A DNA stretch of 36,350 bases from positions 1 through 36,350 of the forward strand of contig NZ_CAMLJP010000065.1 of assembly GCF_946480385.1 (NCBI RefSeq), written 5' to 3'. Below are positions 7,956 through 15,055 of the stretch, one piece after another (the first letter of the stretch is position 1; each line of letters opens with the position of its first letter). The stretch comes from an uncultured Azospirillum sp. (lineage in GTDB: Bacteria > Pseudomonadota > Alphaproteobacteria > Azospirillales > Azospirillaceae). The notes below the pieces were generated by a model. That model saw only the letters and a program-made list of their open reading frames with translations. It made no database searches and had not been told where the DNA came from. A program made the translations under genes and the position numbers.

Positions 7956-8591
7956 TTACATGCGAAGCGCTCGCACCACATGCACGGCGACCCCGGCCAC
8001 ATGGGCGCTGTCGAAGGCGGTGGGGCGGCAGTCGGGATCGGTCGAAACCGGCATCAGATGGGGCGGGAAGAAGCGGTATCCGCAGATGGTGCCCTCTCCC
8101 ACCGTCACCACCACATCGCCCGTTTGCGGGGTAAGCACGTCCAGCGGTTCCAGCACCACGCAGTCGCGCGGCAGCACCCCGGCGGCGTCCAGGCTCTTGG
8201 ACAGGATTCGCAGCGCGAAGGCCCGGCGGGAGGTGCGGCCGTCCATCGCGACCGACGCGGCGCCGTCCTTCAGCGTCCCGGCCAGGAACGCCTCCCCCGC
8301 CCGGCGGCCGAGGTCGAGGAAGATGTGCGCCTGCTCCAGCGTCAGCACCGGCACGCGGGAAACCGGCGCATAGGCATGATCATCGAGGAAGCGCGGCTCC
8401 GAACCGGCGATACGCGCCAGCCGGGCCAGCGTGTCGGCGCTGGGCACGCTGCCCATCACCGGATCGCGCAGGAAACGGGTCAGGTTGGTGGCGGTGACGC
8501 CAGCCAGCCGCGCCCAGCCGCCGGCGCTCCAGCCCTTCGCCTCCATGACGCCAGTCATCCAACGCAGGATGGCTCGCCGCGTGTCGTCCAT
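7956..8591 (-). CDS. LexA-like S24-fold transcriptional repressor (catalytic Lys apparently absent)
   Basis: A 211-residue protein with an N-terminal helix-turn-helix (about 15-50, [21 protein letters not shown]) and a C-terminal LexA/CI-like dimerisation and self-cleavage fold (about 115-205). The serine position is recognisable in [13 protein letters not shown], which aligns with the GDSM...GDLL motif. Where LexA has a strand with VKRL, this protein has TICGYRFF, with no lysine there or nearby. If the alignment is right it cannot self-cleave by the usual Ser-Lys dyad. A MarR/XRE-like phage repressor is the closest functional picture. ATG 8591 has a strong GAGGGGGAAAG site upstream. It lies upstream of the recombination operon on the same strand but is separated from it by a terminator and a LexA box. 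Confidence 0.83.
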   Translation of the reverse strand: MDDTRRAILRWMTGVMEAKGWSAGGWARLAGVTATNLTRFLRDPVMGSVPSADTLARLARIAGSEPRFLDDHAYAPVSRVPVLTLEQAHIFLDLGRRAGEAFLAGTLKDGAASVAMDGRTSRRAFALRILSKSLDAAGVLPRDCVVLEPLDVLTPQTGDVVVTVGEGTICGYRFFPPHLMPVSTDPDCRPTAFDSAHVAGVAVHVVRALRM

Positions 8592-8736
8592 CACTTTCCC
8601 CCTCGCCTGCCCCACCTTGTCCTACACGGTACGGACGGGGTGGGGGAAGGCGCGATGGACTAGAACGCCCTGCGATTTCGCAGTGCCGCCTTGGACTCTG
8701 CCTTGGCGGCCCCATCTGTGCGGCAGCGAAACCACC

Positions 8737-9072
8737 TTGGGAGATGCGACCATAATCGTCACCAGCACCGATTCCGTCGAAGGCCGCCAGATCACCCAAT
8801 ATCTCGGCATCGTCGCCGGCGAGGCGATCATGGGCGTCAACGTGTTCCGCGACCTGTTCTCCTCCGTGCGGGACATCGTCGGCGGCCGAGCCGGCGGCTA
8901 TCAGGCGGCGCTTCGCGACGCGCGCGAGGCGGCCTTCGCCGACCTGGAGGAGTCGGCCCGCGCGCTGGGCGCCGATGCCGTGGTCGGCGTGGATGTCGAT
9001 TACGAGGTGCTGGGGAAGGAGAACGGCATGCTGATGGTGTCGGTGAACGGAACCGCCGTCCGGCTGCGCTGA
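8737..9072 (+). CDS. YbjQ/UPF0145 family protein
   Basis: A protein of about 110 residues of the YbjQ (heavy-metal-binding-domain, DUF74) family, whose members form pentameric rings; the biological role is not established. Family blocks are nearly complete: [61 protein letters not shown], and [14 protein letters not shown] at the C-terminus. There is no ATG in a suitable place. TTG 8737 (giving Met-Gly-Asp-Ala-Thr before the family start) is used here. GTG 8683 would add 18 more residues, and ATA at 8752, eight bases after a GGGAG site, coincides exactly with the usual family start. It stands alone, divergent from the S24 repressor. Confidence 0.85.
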   Translation: MGDATIIVTSTDSVEGRQITQYLGIVAGEAIMGVNVFRDLFSSVRDIVGGRAGGYQAALRDAREAAFADLEESARALGADAVVGVDVDYEVLGKENGMLMVSVNGTAVRLR

Positions 9073-9220
9073 CGCCCCGCCCTTCCCGCTGCCCCCACCC
9101 GCTTGGCCCTGCCCGCTTAACCGTAAGCGTCACCGATGGCGGCTGGACAGCCGCAACCTTATGGGTAGACTGCGCCACCGGAATAGAGTGTCAGGCGAAC
9201 AATTCTGGAGGGGGATGCTC

Positions 9221-10435
9221 ATGCGTGGGGTTGTCCGCGGTTCTATCTGGTCCGGCTGCCTCGGCGGCCTCGCCATGGCGGCTTGCCTGTTCGGCTCCCT
9301 GCCGGCGCTGGCATTGGACGGCATCGTCGAGAAGAAGATCTTCGAGATGCCGTCCTACACCACCACCGGCGGCGGGACGATCAAGAACGTCCGGGTCGGC
9401 TGGGAAAGCTACGGCAAGCTGAACGAGGCCAAGGACAACGTCATCCTCATCACCCATTTCTTCAGCGGCAGCAGCCACGCCGCCGGGAAATACAAGGCCG
9501 ATGACGCCGCCCCCGGTTACTGGGACAGCATCATCGGCCCAGGCAAGCCGCTGGACACCGACAAATACTTCATCATCAGCTCCGACACGCTGGTGAACCT
9601 GTCGCCGAAGGACCCCAACGTCGTCACCACCGGCCCGGCCAGCATCAATCCGGACACCGGCAAGCCCTATGGCATGAGCTTCCCCGTCGTCACCATCCAG
9701 GATTTCGTCAATGTCCAGAAGGCGCTGATCGACAGCCTGGGCATCAAGACCCTGCAGGCGGTGATGGGCGGCTCGATGGGCTCGCTCCAGGCCTTCGAAT
9801 GGGGGGCCGATCATCCGGAGATGGTCAAGCGCGTCATCGCCGCCATCGGCGGGCCGGAGACCGATCCCTTCCTGATCGGCTGGCTGAACCTGTGGGCCGC
9901 GCCGATCAAGCTCGACCCCAACTGGAACAACGGCGATTATTACGGCAAGGCGGAGCCGAAGGCCGGCCTGACCGAGGCGCTGAAGCTGGTCACCCTGCAG
10001 GCACGGCACTGGAAATGGGCCGACGCCGCATTCGGCCGCAAATGGGCGGAGGACGGCAAGGACCCCAAGGCCGCGATGGGCAACCAGTACGCCATCGAAG
10101 CCTGGCTGGACAAGGCCGCCGCCGGCCGCGCCGCGGTCAGCGACGCCAACCACTTCCTCTATCTGGTGAAGGCCAACCAGACCTTCGTCACCGGCAACGG
10201 GGGCTCGCTGGAGGATGGGCTGGCGAAGATCAAGGCGCCGGTGCTGCTGATCGCGTCGGCCGACGACCTCGTCTTCCCGCCCGACCGCAACATGCGCCCG
10301 CTGAAGGACCGGCTGGAAAAGCAGGGCAACAAGGTGGAATACACCGAGTCGATCACCTCGACCCTCGGCCATCTCGACGGCGTGGTGAACATCGGCAAGG
10401 CCGGCGACACGATCGCACAGTTTCTGGCGAAGTGA
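9221..10435 (+). CDS. Secreted MetX-like alpha/beta hydrolase
   Basis: A 404-residue alpha/beta hydrolase related to homoserine O-acetyltransferase (MetX), but with a signal peptide (residues 1-30, hydrophobic CLGGLAMAACLFGSLPALA then cleavage near ALA-LDG), so it acts in the periplasm or outside. The triad is visible: nucleophile Ser in MGGSMGSLQAFEW, Asp in SADDLVFPPD, His in LGHLDGVV. The oxyanion-side HFFSGSSHAAG segment also matches MetX (HALTGDAH). An exported homoserine acyltransferase makes little sense, so a secreted esterase or acyltransferase of unknown substrate is more likely. ATG 9221 is chosen because GGAGG at 9207-9211 is 9 bases upstream; ATG 9215 is too close. Confidence 0.87.
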   Translation: MRGVVRGSIWSGCLGGLAMAACLFGSLPALALDGIVEKKIFEMPSYTTTGGGTIKNVRVGWESYGKLNEAKDNVILITHFFSGSSHAAGKYKADDAAPGYWDSIIGPGKPLDTDKYFIISSDTLVNLSPKDPNVVTTGPASINPDTGKPYGMSFPVVTIQDFVNVQKALIDSLGIKTLQAVMGGSMGSLQAFEWGADHPEMVKRVIAAIGGPETDPFLIGWLNLWAAPIKLDPNWNNGDYYGKAEPKAGLTEALKLVTLQARHWKWADAAFGRKWAEDGKDPKAAMGNQYAIEAWLDKAAAGRAAVSDANHFLYLVKANQTFVTGNGGSLEDGLAKIKAPVLLIASADDLVFPPDRNMRPLKDRLEKQGNKVEYTESITSTLGHLDGVVNIGKAGDTIAQFLAK

Positions 10436-10467
10436 GTGGGGGCTGGCTTCGAATGCCCCCTCCCCAT

Positions 10468-10568
10468 CCCTCCCCCGCCTTCGGCGGTGGAGGGGGTTGG
10501 ATGCTCGGCAGTGTGAACGGCTGGCATAGGAGCGGCGGCAGTCCCCTCTCCCGCGAAGCGGGGGAGGG
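10468..10568. repeat. Two REP-like GC-rich palindromes
   Basis: The first hairpin lies around 10470-10492 (CCGCC-TTC-GGCGG core, extended by CCTCC/GGAGG with one mismatch). The second spans 10544-10568 (CCCTCTCCCGC with GCGGGGGAGGG, loop GAA). Both carry the CCCTCyCC/GGGGAGGG motif often seen scattered between genes in high-GC Proteobacteria. They lie between a plus-strand and a minus-strand gene and may also terminate transcription, although no T tract follows. Confidence 0.7.
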
Positions 10569-10597
10569 TTAGGGAGGGGGCACTCGCAGCATTCCCC

Positions 10598-11122
10598 CTA
10601 CTCCCCGATCGGAGCCCCGCGGAAGTTCAGCAGGCTCGGCGCCTTGTCGATGATCTCTTCCAGGATCAGCGAGGCGGTCTCCAGATCACGGTCCAGGTCC
10701 GGCCCCAGCTTGCCGGCATAGTTGGGCCGCTTTAGCTTTTCCGCCGCGTCGTGCAGACTGCGCAGCTCCGCGACGAAAATCTCGCGGGCACCCATCGGCA
10801 GGATCGGATTCGCCGACAGCACGAAGAAGAAGCGCATGCTGGCCCGCACCAGAAGGGCCAGCATCACCATGTCCAACTTCTCGAACTGGTCGCGCAGGTC
10901 ATCGGAACGGGCGTCGACCAGATTGCGCATGCGCTGTTCGATCAGGATGACCAGCGCCTGGAACTCGCCGACCTTGTCGCGGAAGTCGCGATAGGCGCCG
11001 AAGCTGTGCTTGCTCGCCTCATGCTCGGCCAGCTGAGCCAGTTTCGACGCTTCACGGCACTGGCGCTCCAGCGCGCCCAGCAGTTCCTTGACCTCGGCTC
11101 GGGTGTATTGGCGCTTGCTCAT
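10598..11122 (-). CDS. Uncharacterised all-helical protein
   Basis: A 174-residue protein I do not recognise. It appears almost entirely alpha-helical, beginning with a basic segment (MSKRQYTRAEVKELLGALERQ) that resembles a DNA- or ribosome-contacting helix, a heptad-like stretch (about 20-75, REASKLAQLAEHEASKHSF... VILIEQRMRNLV) and a moderately hydrophobic helix (VMLALLVRASMRFFFVLS, about 85-102) that is probably buried rather than membrane-spanning. There is no signal peptide. The gene is monocistronic as far as can be seen, with convergent REP-like palindromes downstream and an MFS pump gene ending 81 bases upstream. Confidence 0.75.
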   Translation of the reverse strand: MSKRQYTRAEVKELLGALERQCREASKLAQLAEHEASKHSFGAYRDFRDKVGEFQALVILIEQRMRNLVDARSDDLRDQFEKLDMVMLALLVRASMRFFFVLSANPILPMGAREIFVAELRSLHDAAEKLKRPNYAGKLGPDLDRDLETASLILEEIIDKAPSLLNFRGAPIGE

Positions 11123-11203
11123 GGGGCTCGGCAGAATTCGGACGGGCGTTCAGTCGATCCGTGAAGCTATAGCACAACCCACGGGCTGCAACCTATCCCG
11201 CGC

Positions 11204-12757
11204 TTAGTGATCCGCCTTCACCGGCGCACCCGGCCGGCGTACCAGCGGCATGAACAGCAGCGCACCGAAGAACACCGCCGACATCAGCAGCATGGCGTCG
11301 TTGAAGGTCAGAATCAGCGCCTCGCGCTGGACCAGCCCGACCAGCCGGGCCATCGCCGCGGCGGTGGGGTCGGCCACCAGCCCGTCGAAGCGCTGGCTGA
11401 GGTTGTCGACCATCTGCTGCACCTCCGGCCGGGCAAGGTTCATGTTGTCGCCGAGCCGGTTCAGGTGCAGCGCGTTGCGGTCGGTCAGCACCGTGTTGAT
11501 CGCCGCCAGTCCGATGGCGCCGCCCAGATTGCGCATCAGGTTGTAGAGGCCAGACGCGTTCTTCAGCTTGTCCGGCGGCAGGGTGCCCAGCGCCACGCTG
11601 TTGATCGGGATGAAGCACAGCATCAGCGACATGCCACGCACCGCCTGCGGGAGGAACAGCTCCCAGAAACCGGTCTCGGCTGTGAAATGGCTGTTCAGCC
11701 AGACGCCGGTGCCGAACAGGATCAACCCAAGCGCCAGCATGGCCCGCAGGTCCATCCGCTTGGACAGGGCGCCGGCGATCGGGGCCGACATGAACTGGAA
11801 GGCGCCAGTCACGAACATGATCTCGCCGATCTGCAGGCTGTTGAAGCCGCGCACGCGGGCCAGGAACAGCGGCTGCAGATAGACCGACCCGTAGAGGCCG
11901 ATGCCGAGGATGAAGCTGTAGAGCGACCCGATGGCGAAGTTGCGGTCGGCAAAGGCGCGCAGTTCCACGATGGGATTGCGGTAGGACAGCACCCGCCAGA
12001 AGAATCCGACAGCGGAGATGGCCGCCACCACGGCCAGCCCGAAGATCGCCTCGTCGTCGAACCAGTCGTTCCGCGGCCCTTCCTCGACCACATATTCCAG
12101 GCTGCCCAGGAAGGCAGCCATCAGCGCCAGCCCGACGAAATCGAAGCCCTTGCGCAGTTCCGGGTTCGGCCGGTCGACATCGACCAGGAACCAGACCAGC
12201 GAGGTCACCAGGATGCCGGGAATGACGTTGGCCAGGAACAGCCAGTGCCAGGACATGTGCTGGGTCAAGTAGCCGCCCAGCGTCGGCCCGATGGTCGGCG
12301 CCATGGTGGCGACCAGCCCCATCATCACCGACACGCCCGCCCGCTTTTCCGGCGGGAAGATCATGAAGCTGGTGGCGAACACCGTCGGGATCATCGCGCC
12401 GCCGATGAAGCCCTGCAGCGCGCGCCAGACGATCATCGATTCGATGCCGCCGGCAAAGGCACAGGCGACGCTGGTCAGGGTGAAGCCGGCGGCGGCCACG
12501 GTGAACAGCACGCGGGTCGACAGGATGCGCGACAGGATGCCCGACAGCGGGATCATCACGACCTCCGCGATCAGGTAGGAGGTCTGCACCCAGGAGATCT
12601 CGTCGGCGCTGGCCGCCAGCCCCGCCTGGATTTCCGACAGCGAGCTGGAAACGATCTGGATGTCGAGGATCGCCATGAACATGCCAACGACCATCGCGAA
12701 GAAGCCGGCGATGTCGCGGGGAGTAAGCGGGCGCATGCCCTGGGCCGGTGTCGCCAT
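11204..12757 (-). CDS. emrB: DHA2-family MFS efflux permease (EmrB type)
   Basis: A 517-residue inner-membrane drug:proton antiporter with about 14 hydrophobic segments, the DHA2 layout and usual length. Motifs include LDIQIVSSSLSEIQ in helix 1 (the LDxTIVNVALP equivalent), WVQTSYLIAEVVMIPLSG in helix 2, WRALQGFIGGAMIPT (motif B) and GPTLGGYLTQHMSWHWLF (motif C). With the HlyD-type adaptor encoded just upstream it should form an EmrAB-like tripartite pump using an outer-membrane channel encoded elsewhere. It is second in the operon; a 147-base gap with two stable hairpins separates it from the adaptor gene, which is unusual for such pairs. Expression is probably controlled by the divergent TetR regulator. 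The exact substrates are unknown. Confidence 0.93.
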   Translation of the reverse strand: MATPAQGMRPLTPRDIAGFFAMVVGMFMAILDIQIVSSSLSEIQAGLAASADEISWVQTSYLIAEVVMIPLSGILSRILSTRVLFTVAAAGFTLTSVACAFAGGIESMIVWRALQGFIGGAMIPTVFATSFMIFPPEKRAGVSVMMGLVATMAPTIGPTLGGYLTQHMSWHWLFLANVIPGILVTSLVWFLVDVDRPNPELRKGFDFVGLALMAAFLGSLEYVVEEGPRNDWFDDEAIFGLAVVAAISAVGFFWRVLSYRNPIVELRAFADRNFAIGSLYSFILGIGLYGSVYLQPLFLARVRGFNSLQIGEIMFVTGAFQFMSAPIAGALSKRMDLRAMLALGLILFGTGVWLNSHFTAETGFWELFLPQAVRGMSLMLCFIPINSVALGTLPPDKLKNASGLYNLMRNLGGAIGLAAINTVLTDRNALHLNRLGDNMNLARPEVQQMVDNLSQRFDGLVADPTAAAMARLVGLVQREALILTFNDAMLLMSAVFFGALLFMPLVRRPGAPVKADH

Positions 12758-12790
12758 GGAACCGCTGCCTTCCGTCGCGGCCGAACGGCT

Positions 12791-12891
12791 GCCGCCCCCT
12801 GGGTGAGGGGGCGCGGCTCCGGCCTGAATGTCACTCGGATGGATGGCGGGGACGCCGCTCCCGAAGGGGGAGAAGGGGCGGCGTCCCCGCC
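12791..12891 (-). other. Two stem-loops between efflux adaptor and permease genes
   Basis: A perfect 14-bp stem (GGCGGGGACGCCGC at 12845-12858 with 12878-12891, 19-base loop) and a second stem (about 8 bp, 12793-12800 with 12806-12813, loop GGGTG) occupy the spacer between the two genes. No T tract follows either on the minus strand, so they look more like RNA processing, stability or attenuation elements than a full terminator. Confidence 0.7.
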
Positions 12892-12904
12892 GGACCGTGA
12901 CCGC

Positions 12905-14014
12905 CTACTTGGCGGCCACCGCCTGCTTGTCGGACAGCGCGCCGAACACGCCGCCGCTCGCCACATGCGGCGCGGAATCGGCGCCGCGGGTGTCGACCTC
13001 CGCCACCACCGACAGTCCGGGACGCAGAAGGCCGGCCAGTGTATTGTCGCGCGGCAGGGCGATCCGCACCGGCACCCGCTGCACGATCTTGGTGAAGTTG
13101 CCGGTCGCGTTCTCCGGCGGCAACAGCGAGAACTTGGCCCCCGACGCCGGGGCGAAGCTCTCCACCGTGCCGGTCAAATGGCGGTCGGGGAAGGCATCGA
13201 CGGAGATGCTGACTTGCTGCCCGGGGCGCATGTGCGCCAGCTGGGTCTCCTTGAAGTTGGCGACCACATAGACGTCGGGCAGCGGCACCAGCGACAGCAG
13301 CTGCACGCCCGGCCGGGCATATTGACCGACCTGGACGCCGCGGTTGCCGATCACACCATCGACCGGCGCACGGATCACCGTGTTGTCCAGATCGTTGCGC
13401 GCGGTCTGCAGCGTCGCCTGGGCCTGGGCCAGATGGGCCTCCGTCTCGGTCCGGGTGGCGTGCAGGACGTTGACCTGCTCGTTCTCCGACGCCAGCGCCG
13501 CCCGCGCCTTCGCCACCTGGGCCACTGCCTTGCGCAGGTCGGCGTCGGCGGTCTCCAGCTTCTGCCGGCTGGTCCAGCTGTCGCTGGCCAGCGACCGGCT
13601 GCGCTCGAACTCCTGCTGGGCGCGGCGCTGCTCGGCCTCGGCGCTCGCCAGCGTGGCGGCGGCCTGATCGATCACCGTGCGCTGAAGCTCCAGCTTGCTG
13701 TCCAGCGTGCCGAGCGCCGCCTTCTGCGCGGTGACGGCGGCTTCTGCCTCCGCCACCTTGGCACGGAAATCCTGGTCGTCCAGCACCGCCAGCACGTCGC
13801 CCGTCCGCACCAACTGGTTCTCCGCGACCTTCACGTCGCGGACATAGGCGGAAATCTTCGGGCTGACGACGGTGATGTCGCTCTGCACATAGGCATTGTC
13901 GGTCGACTCCAGGAACCGGCCCGTGGTCCACCAATGTTCGCCGGCGACGGCGCCACCTGCCAGCACAGCCAGCGCAACGCCCGACAGCACGATCTTCCGT
14001 ACGCCATTCGCCAT
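12905..14014 (-). CDS. emrA: HlyD/EmrA-type membrane fusion protein
   Basis: A 369-residue periplasmic adaptor with one N-terminal membrane anchor (about 7-24, IVLSGVALAVLAGGAVAG). The barrel-sandwich half-motif DNAYVQSDITVVSPKISAYV follows, with the matching half after the hairpin (TVIRAPVDGVIGNRGVQVGQY). Between them lies a long coiled-coil hairpin (about 75-195, rich in Ala, Gln, Glu, Leu). A beta-barrel domain (VYVVANFKETQLAHMRPGQQ) ends the fold. It couples the DHA2 permease to an outer-membrane channel. ATG 14014 is preferred, with GGGGATAGAG upstream on the minus strand; the frame is open to 14083 but the added residues are not family-like. Its promoter region holds the two TetR palindromes. 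Confidence 0.93.
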   Translation of the reverse strand: MANGVRKIVLSGVALAVLAGGAVAGEHWWTTGRFLESTDNAYVQSDITVVSPKISAYVRDVKVAENQLVRTGDVLAVLDDQDFRAKVAEAEAAVTAQKAALGTLDSKLELQRTVIDQAAATLASAEAEQRRAQQEFERSRSLASDSWTSRQKLETADADLRKAVAQVAKARAALASENEQVNVLHATRTETEAHLAQAQATLQTARNDLDNTVIRAPVDGVIGNRGVQVGQYARPGVQLLSLVPLPDVYVVANFKETQLAHMRPGQQVSISVDAFPDRHLTGTVESFAPASGAKFSLLPPENATGNFTKIVQRVPVRIALPRDNTLAGLLRPGLSVVAEVDTRGADSAPHVASGGVFGALSDKQAVAAK

Positions 14015-14090
14015 TGTCTCTATCCCCAATCCACCGCGGTCCAATCCGCATCCCCGCCGATGCGCTCTTGCCGGCGCCGTCACAGGAAAG

Positions 14091-14109
14091 AAACTGAACC
14101 GTTCAGTTT
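14091..14109. promoter_or_regulatory. TetR operator 1
   Basis: A perfect 19-base palindrome centred on 14100 with core AACTGAACCGTTCAGTT (14092-14108). It is in the region shared by the emrA and tetR promoters, nearest to emrA. Inferred as the binding site of the divergent TetR protein. Confidence 0.82.
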
Positions 14110-14154
14110 AGTCTTGCCGGAAAATGGCCGATGCCCTATCTGTTGTCAAGGCCG

Positions 14155-14171
14155 AACTGAACGGTTCAGTT
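14155..14171. promoter_or_regulatory. TetR operator 2
   Basis: A perfect 17-base palindrome AACTGAACGGTTCAGTT centred on 14163, identical to operator 1 except for the central base. Centres are 63 bp apart, six turns of the helix, so dimers on the two sites would face the same side of DNA. It is nearest to tetR. Confidence 0.82.
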
Positions 14172-14231
14172 TTTGGCAACTGGTGTCAGGGAGCTTGTCG
14201 GGAGATGCGGAACGCGGTAGGGGCCAGGAAC

Positions 14232-14897
14232 ATGGATTCAGGCAGCATGGACTCTGGCGAGACGCGCATGACCACATTGGTTGCCCCCACTCCCGAAGCA
14301 GGATCGAAGCCGGCGCAGATCATGAACGCCGCAGGCGCCCTGTTCCTGGAACATGGCTACAGTGCCGTCAGCATGGATGCTGTCGCCAAGAAGGCGAACG
14401 TGTCCAAGGCGACTCTGTACGCGCACTTCGGCAGCAAGGAGGAGCTGTTCCGGGCGATGGTCGCCTGTGAATGCGCGAACTCCGTCATGGCGGGCATCTG
14501 GGACGAGGCGATGCGCCTGCCGGCGGCAGACGGGCTTCGCCTGATCGGCCGCACCTTCGTCCGTTTCATCGCCTCCCCGAAGGCGCTGGGGCTCTACCGG
14601 ATGGTGCTGGGCGAGGTGCTGCGCCAGCCCCAGCTCGCCCAGGCCTTCTATGAAAGCGGCCCGGCCGAGACCTTCCAGCGCGCGCGCCAGTTCATGGCCC
14701 ATATGGCGGACAAGGGCGAACTGGCGATCACCGACTGCGATCTCGCCACCCACCAGTTCTTCGGGCTGCTGAAGGCCAACATGCACATGAAGTTGCTGCT
14801 GTGCCTGAGCGAACGGCCGAGCGACGAGGAGCTGGAGCGCTTCGTCGACGCCGCCGTCGACCTGTTCGCCAGGGGCTACGCCCCGGACAAGAGTTGA
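14232..14897 (+). CDS. TetR/AcrR family repressor of the efflux operon
   Basis: A 221-residue regulator. The N-terminal helix-turn-helix is typical: PAQIMNAAGALFLEHGYSAVSMDAVAKKANVSKATLYAHFGSKEELFRAMV, beginning near residue 27. The C-terminal helical ligand domain contains LYRMVLGEVLRQPQLAQAFYESGP and resembles the AcrR-like group with a C-terminal TetR_C domain. It is transcribed away from emrA with two palindromic operators between them, so it most likely represses both itself and the pump until a drug or phenolic ligand binds. The start is uncertain: ATG 14205, 14232, 14247 and 14268 are all in frame. 14232 has AGGGG 9 bases upstream; 14268 would give a more usual short N-terminus. Confidence 0.9.
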   Translation: MDSGSMDSGETRMTTLVAPTPEAGSKPAQIMNAAGALFLEHGYSAVSMDAVAKKANVSKATLYAHFGSKEELFRAMVACECANSVMAGIWDEAMRLPAADGLRLIGRTFVRFIASPKALGLYRMVLGEVLRQPQLAQAFYESGPAETFQRARQFMAHMADKGELAITDCDLATHQFFGLLKANMHMKLLLCLSERPSDEELERFVDAAVDLFARGYAPDKS

Positions 14898-15055
14898 CGG
14901 CAAGCGTTCACGACACGCGGTTGGCGTCAGCGGCAATCGAGACGCAGTAGCCGGGAATCCATTCGCAGAGTTCGCCCCTTCGGCTTGTCACCGGCAAAGG
15001 CTTCCTATAGCGTGCGGAAGGCATACCCGCGTAACGGTGCGTGACGGATTGGCCG

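Noticed and set aside
5161..8591. A full prophage or integrative element
   Set aside because: No integrase, excisionase, capsid, terminase or lysis gene and no att-like direct repeats at the borders could be seen; flanking genes are ordinary chromosomal genes.
10441..10580. CRISPR-like repeats
   Set aside because: Only two different palindromes occur, with no regular repeat-spacer pattern.
11207..14470. Open frame of 1087 codons on the plus strand over the efflux operon
   Set aside because: It is the reverse shadow of emrB and emrA in a high-GC genome: rich in His, Arg and Gln, without domain motifs, and it runs across two genes with strong family signatures on the other strand.
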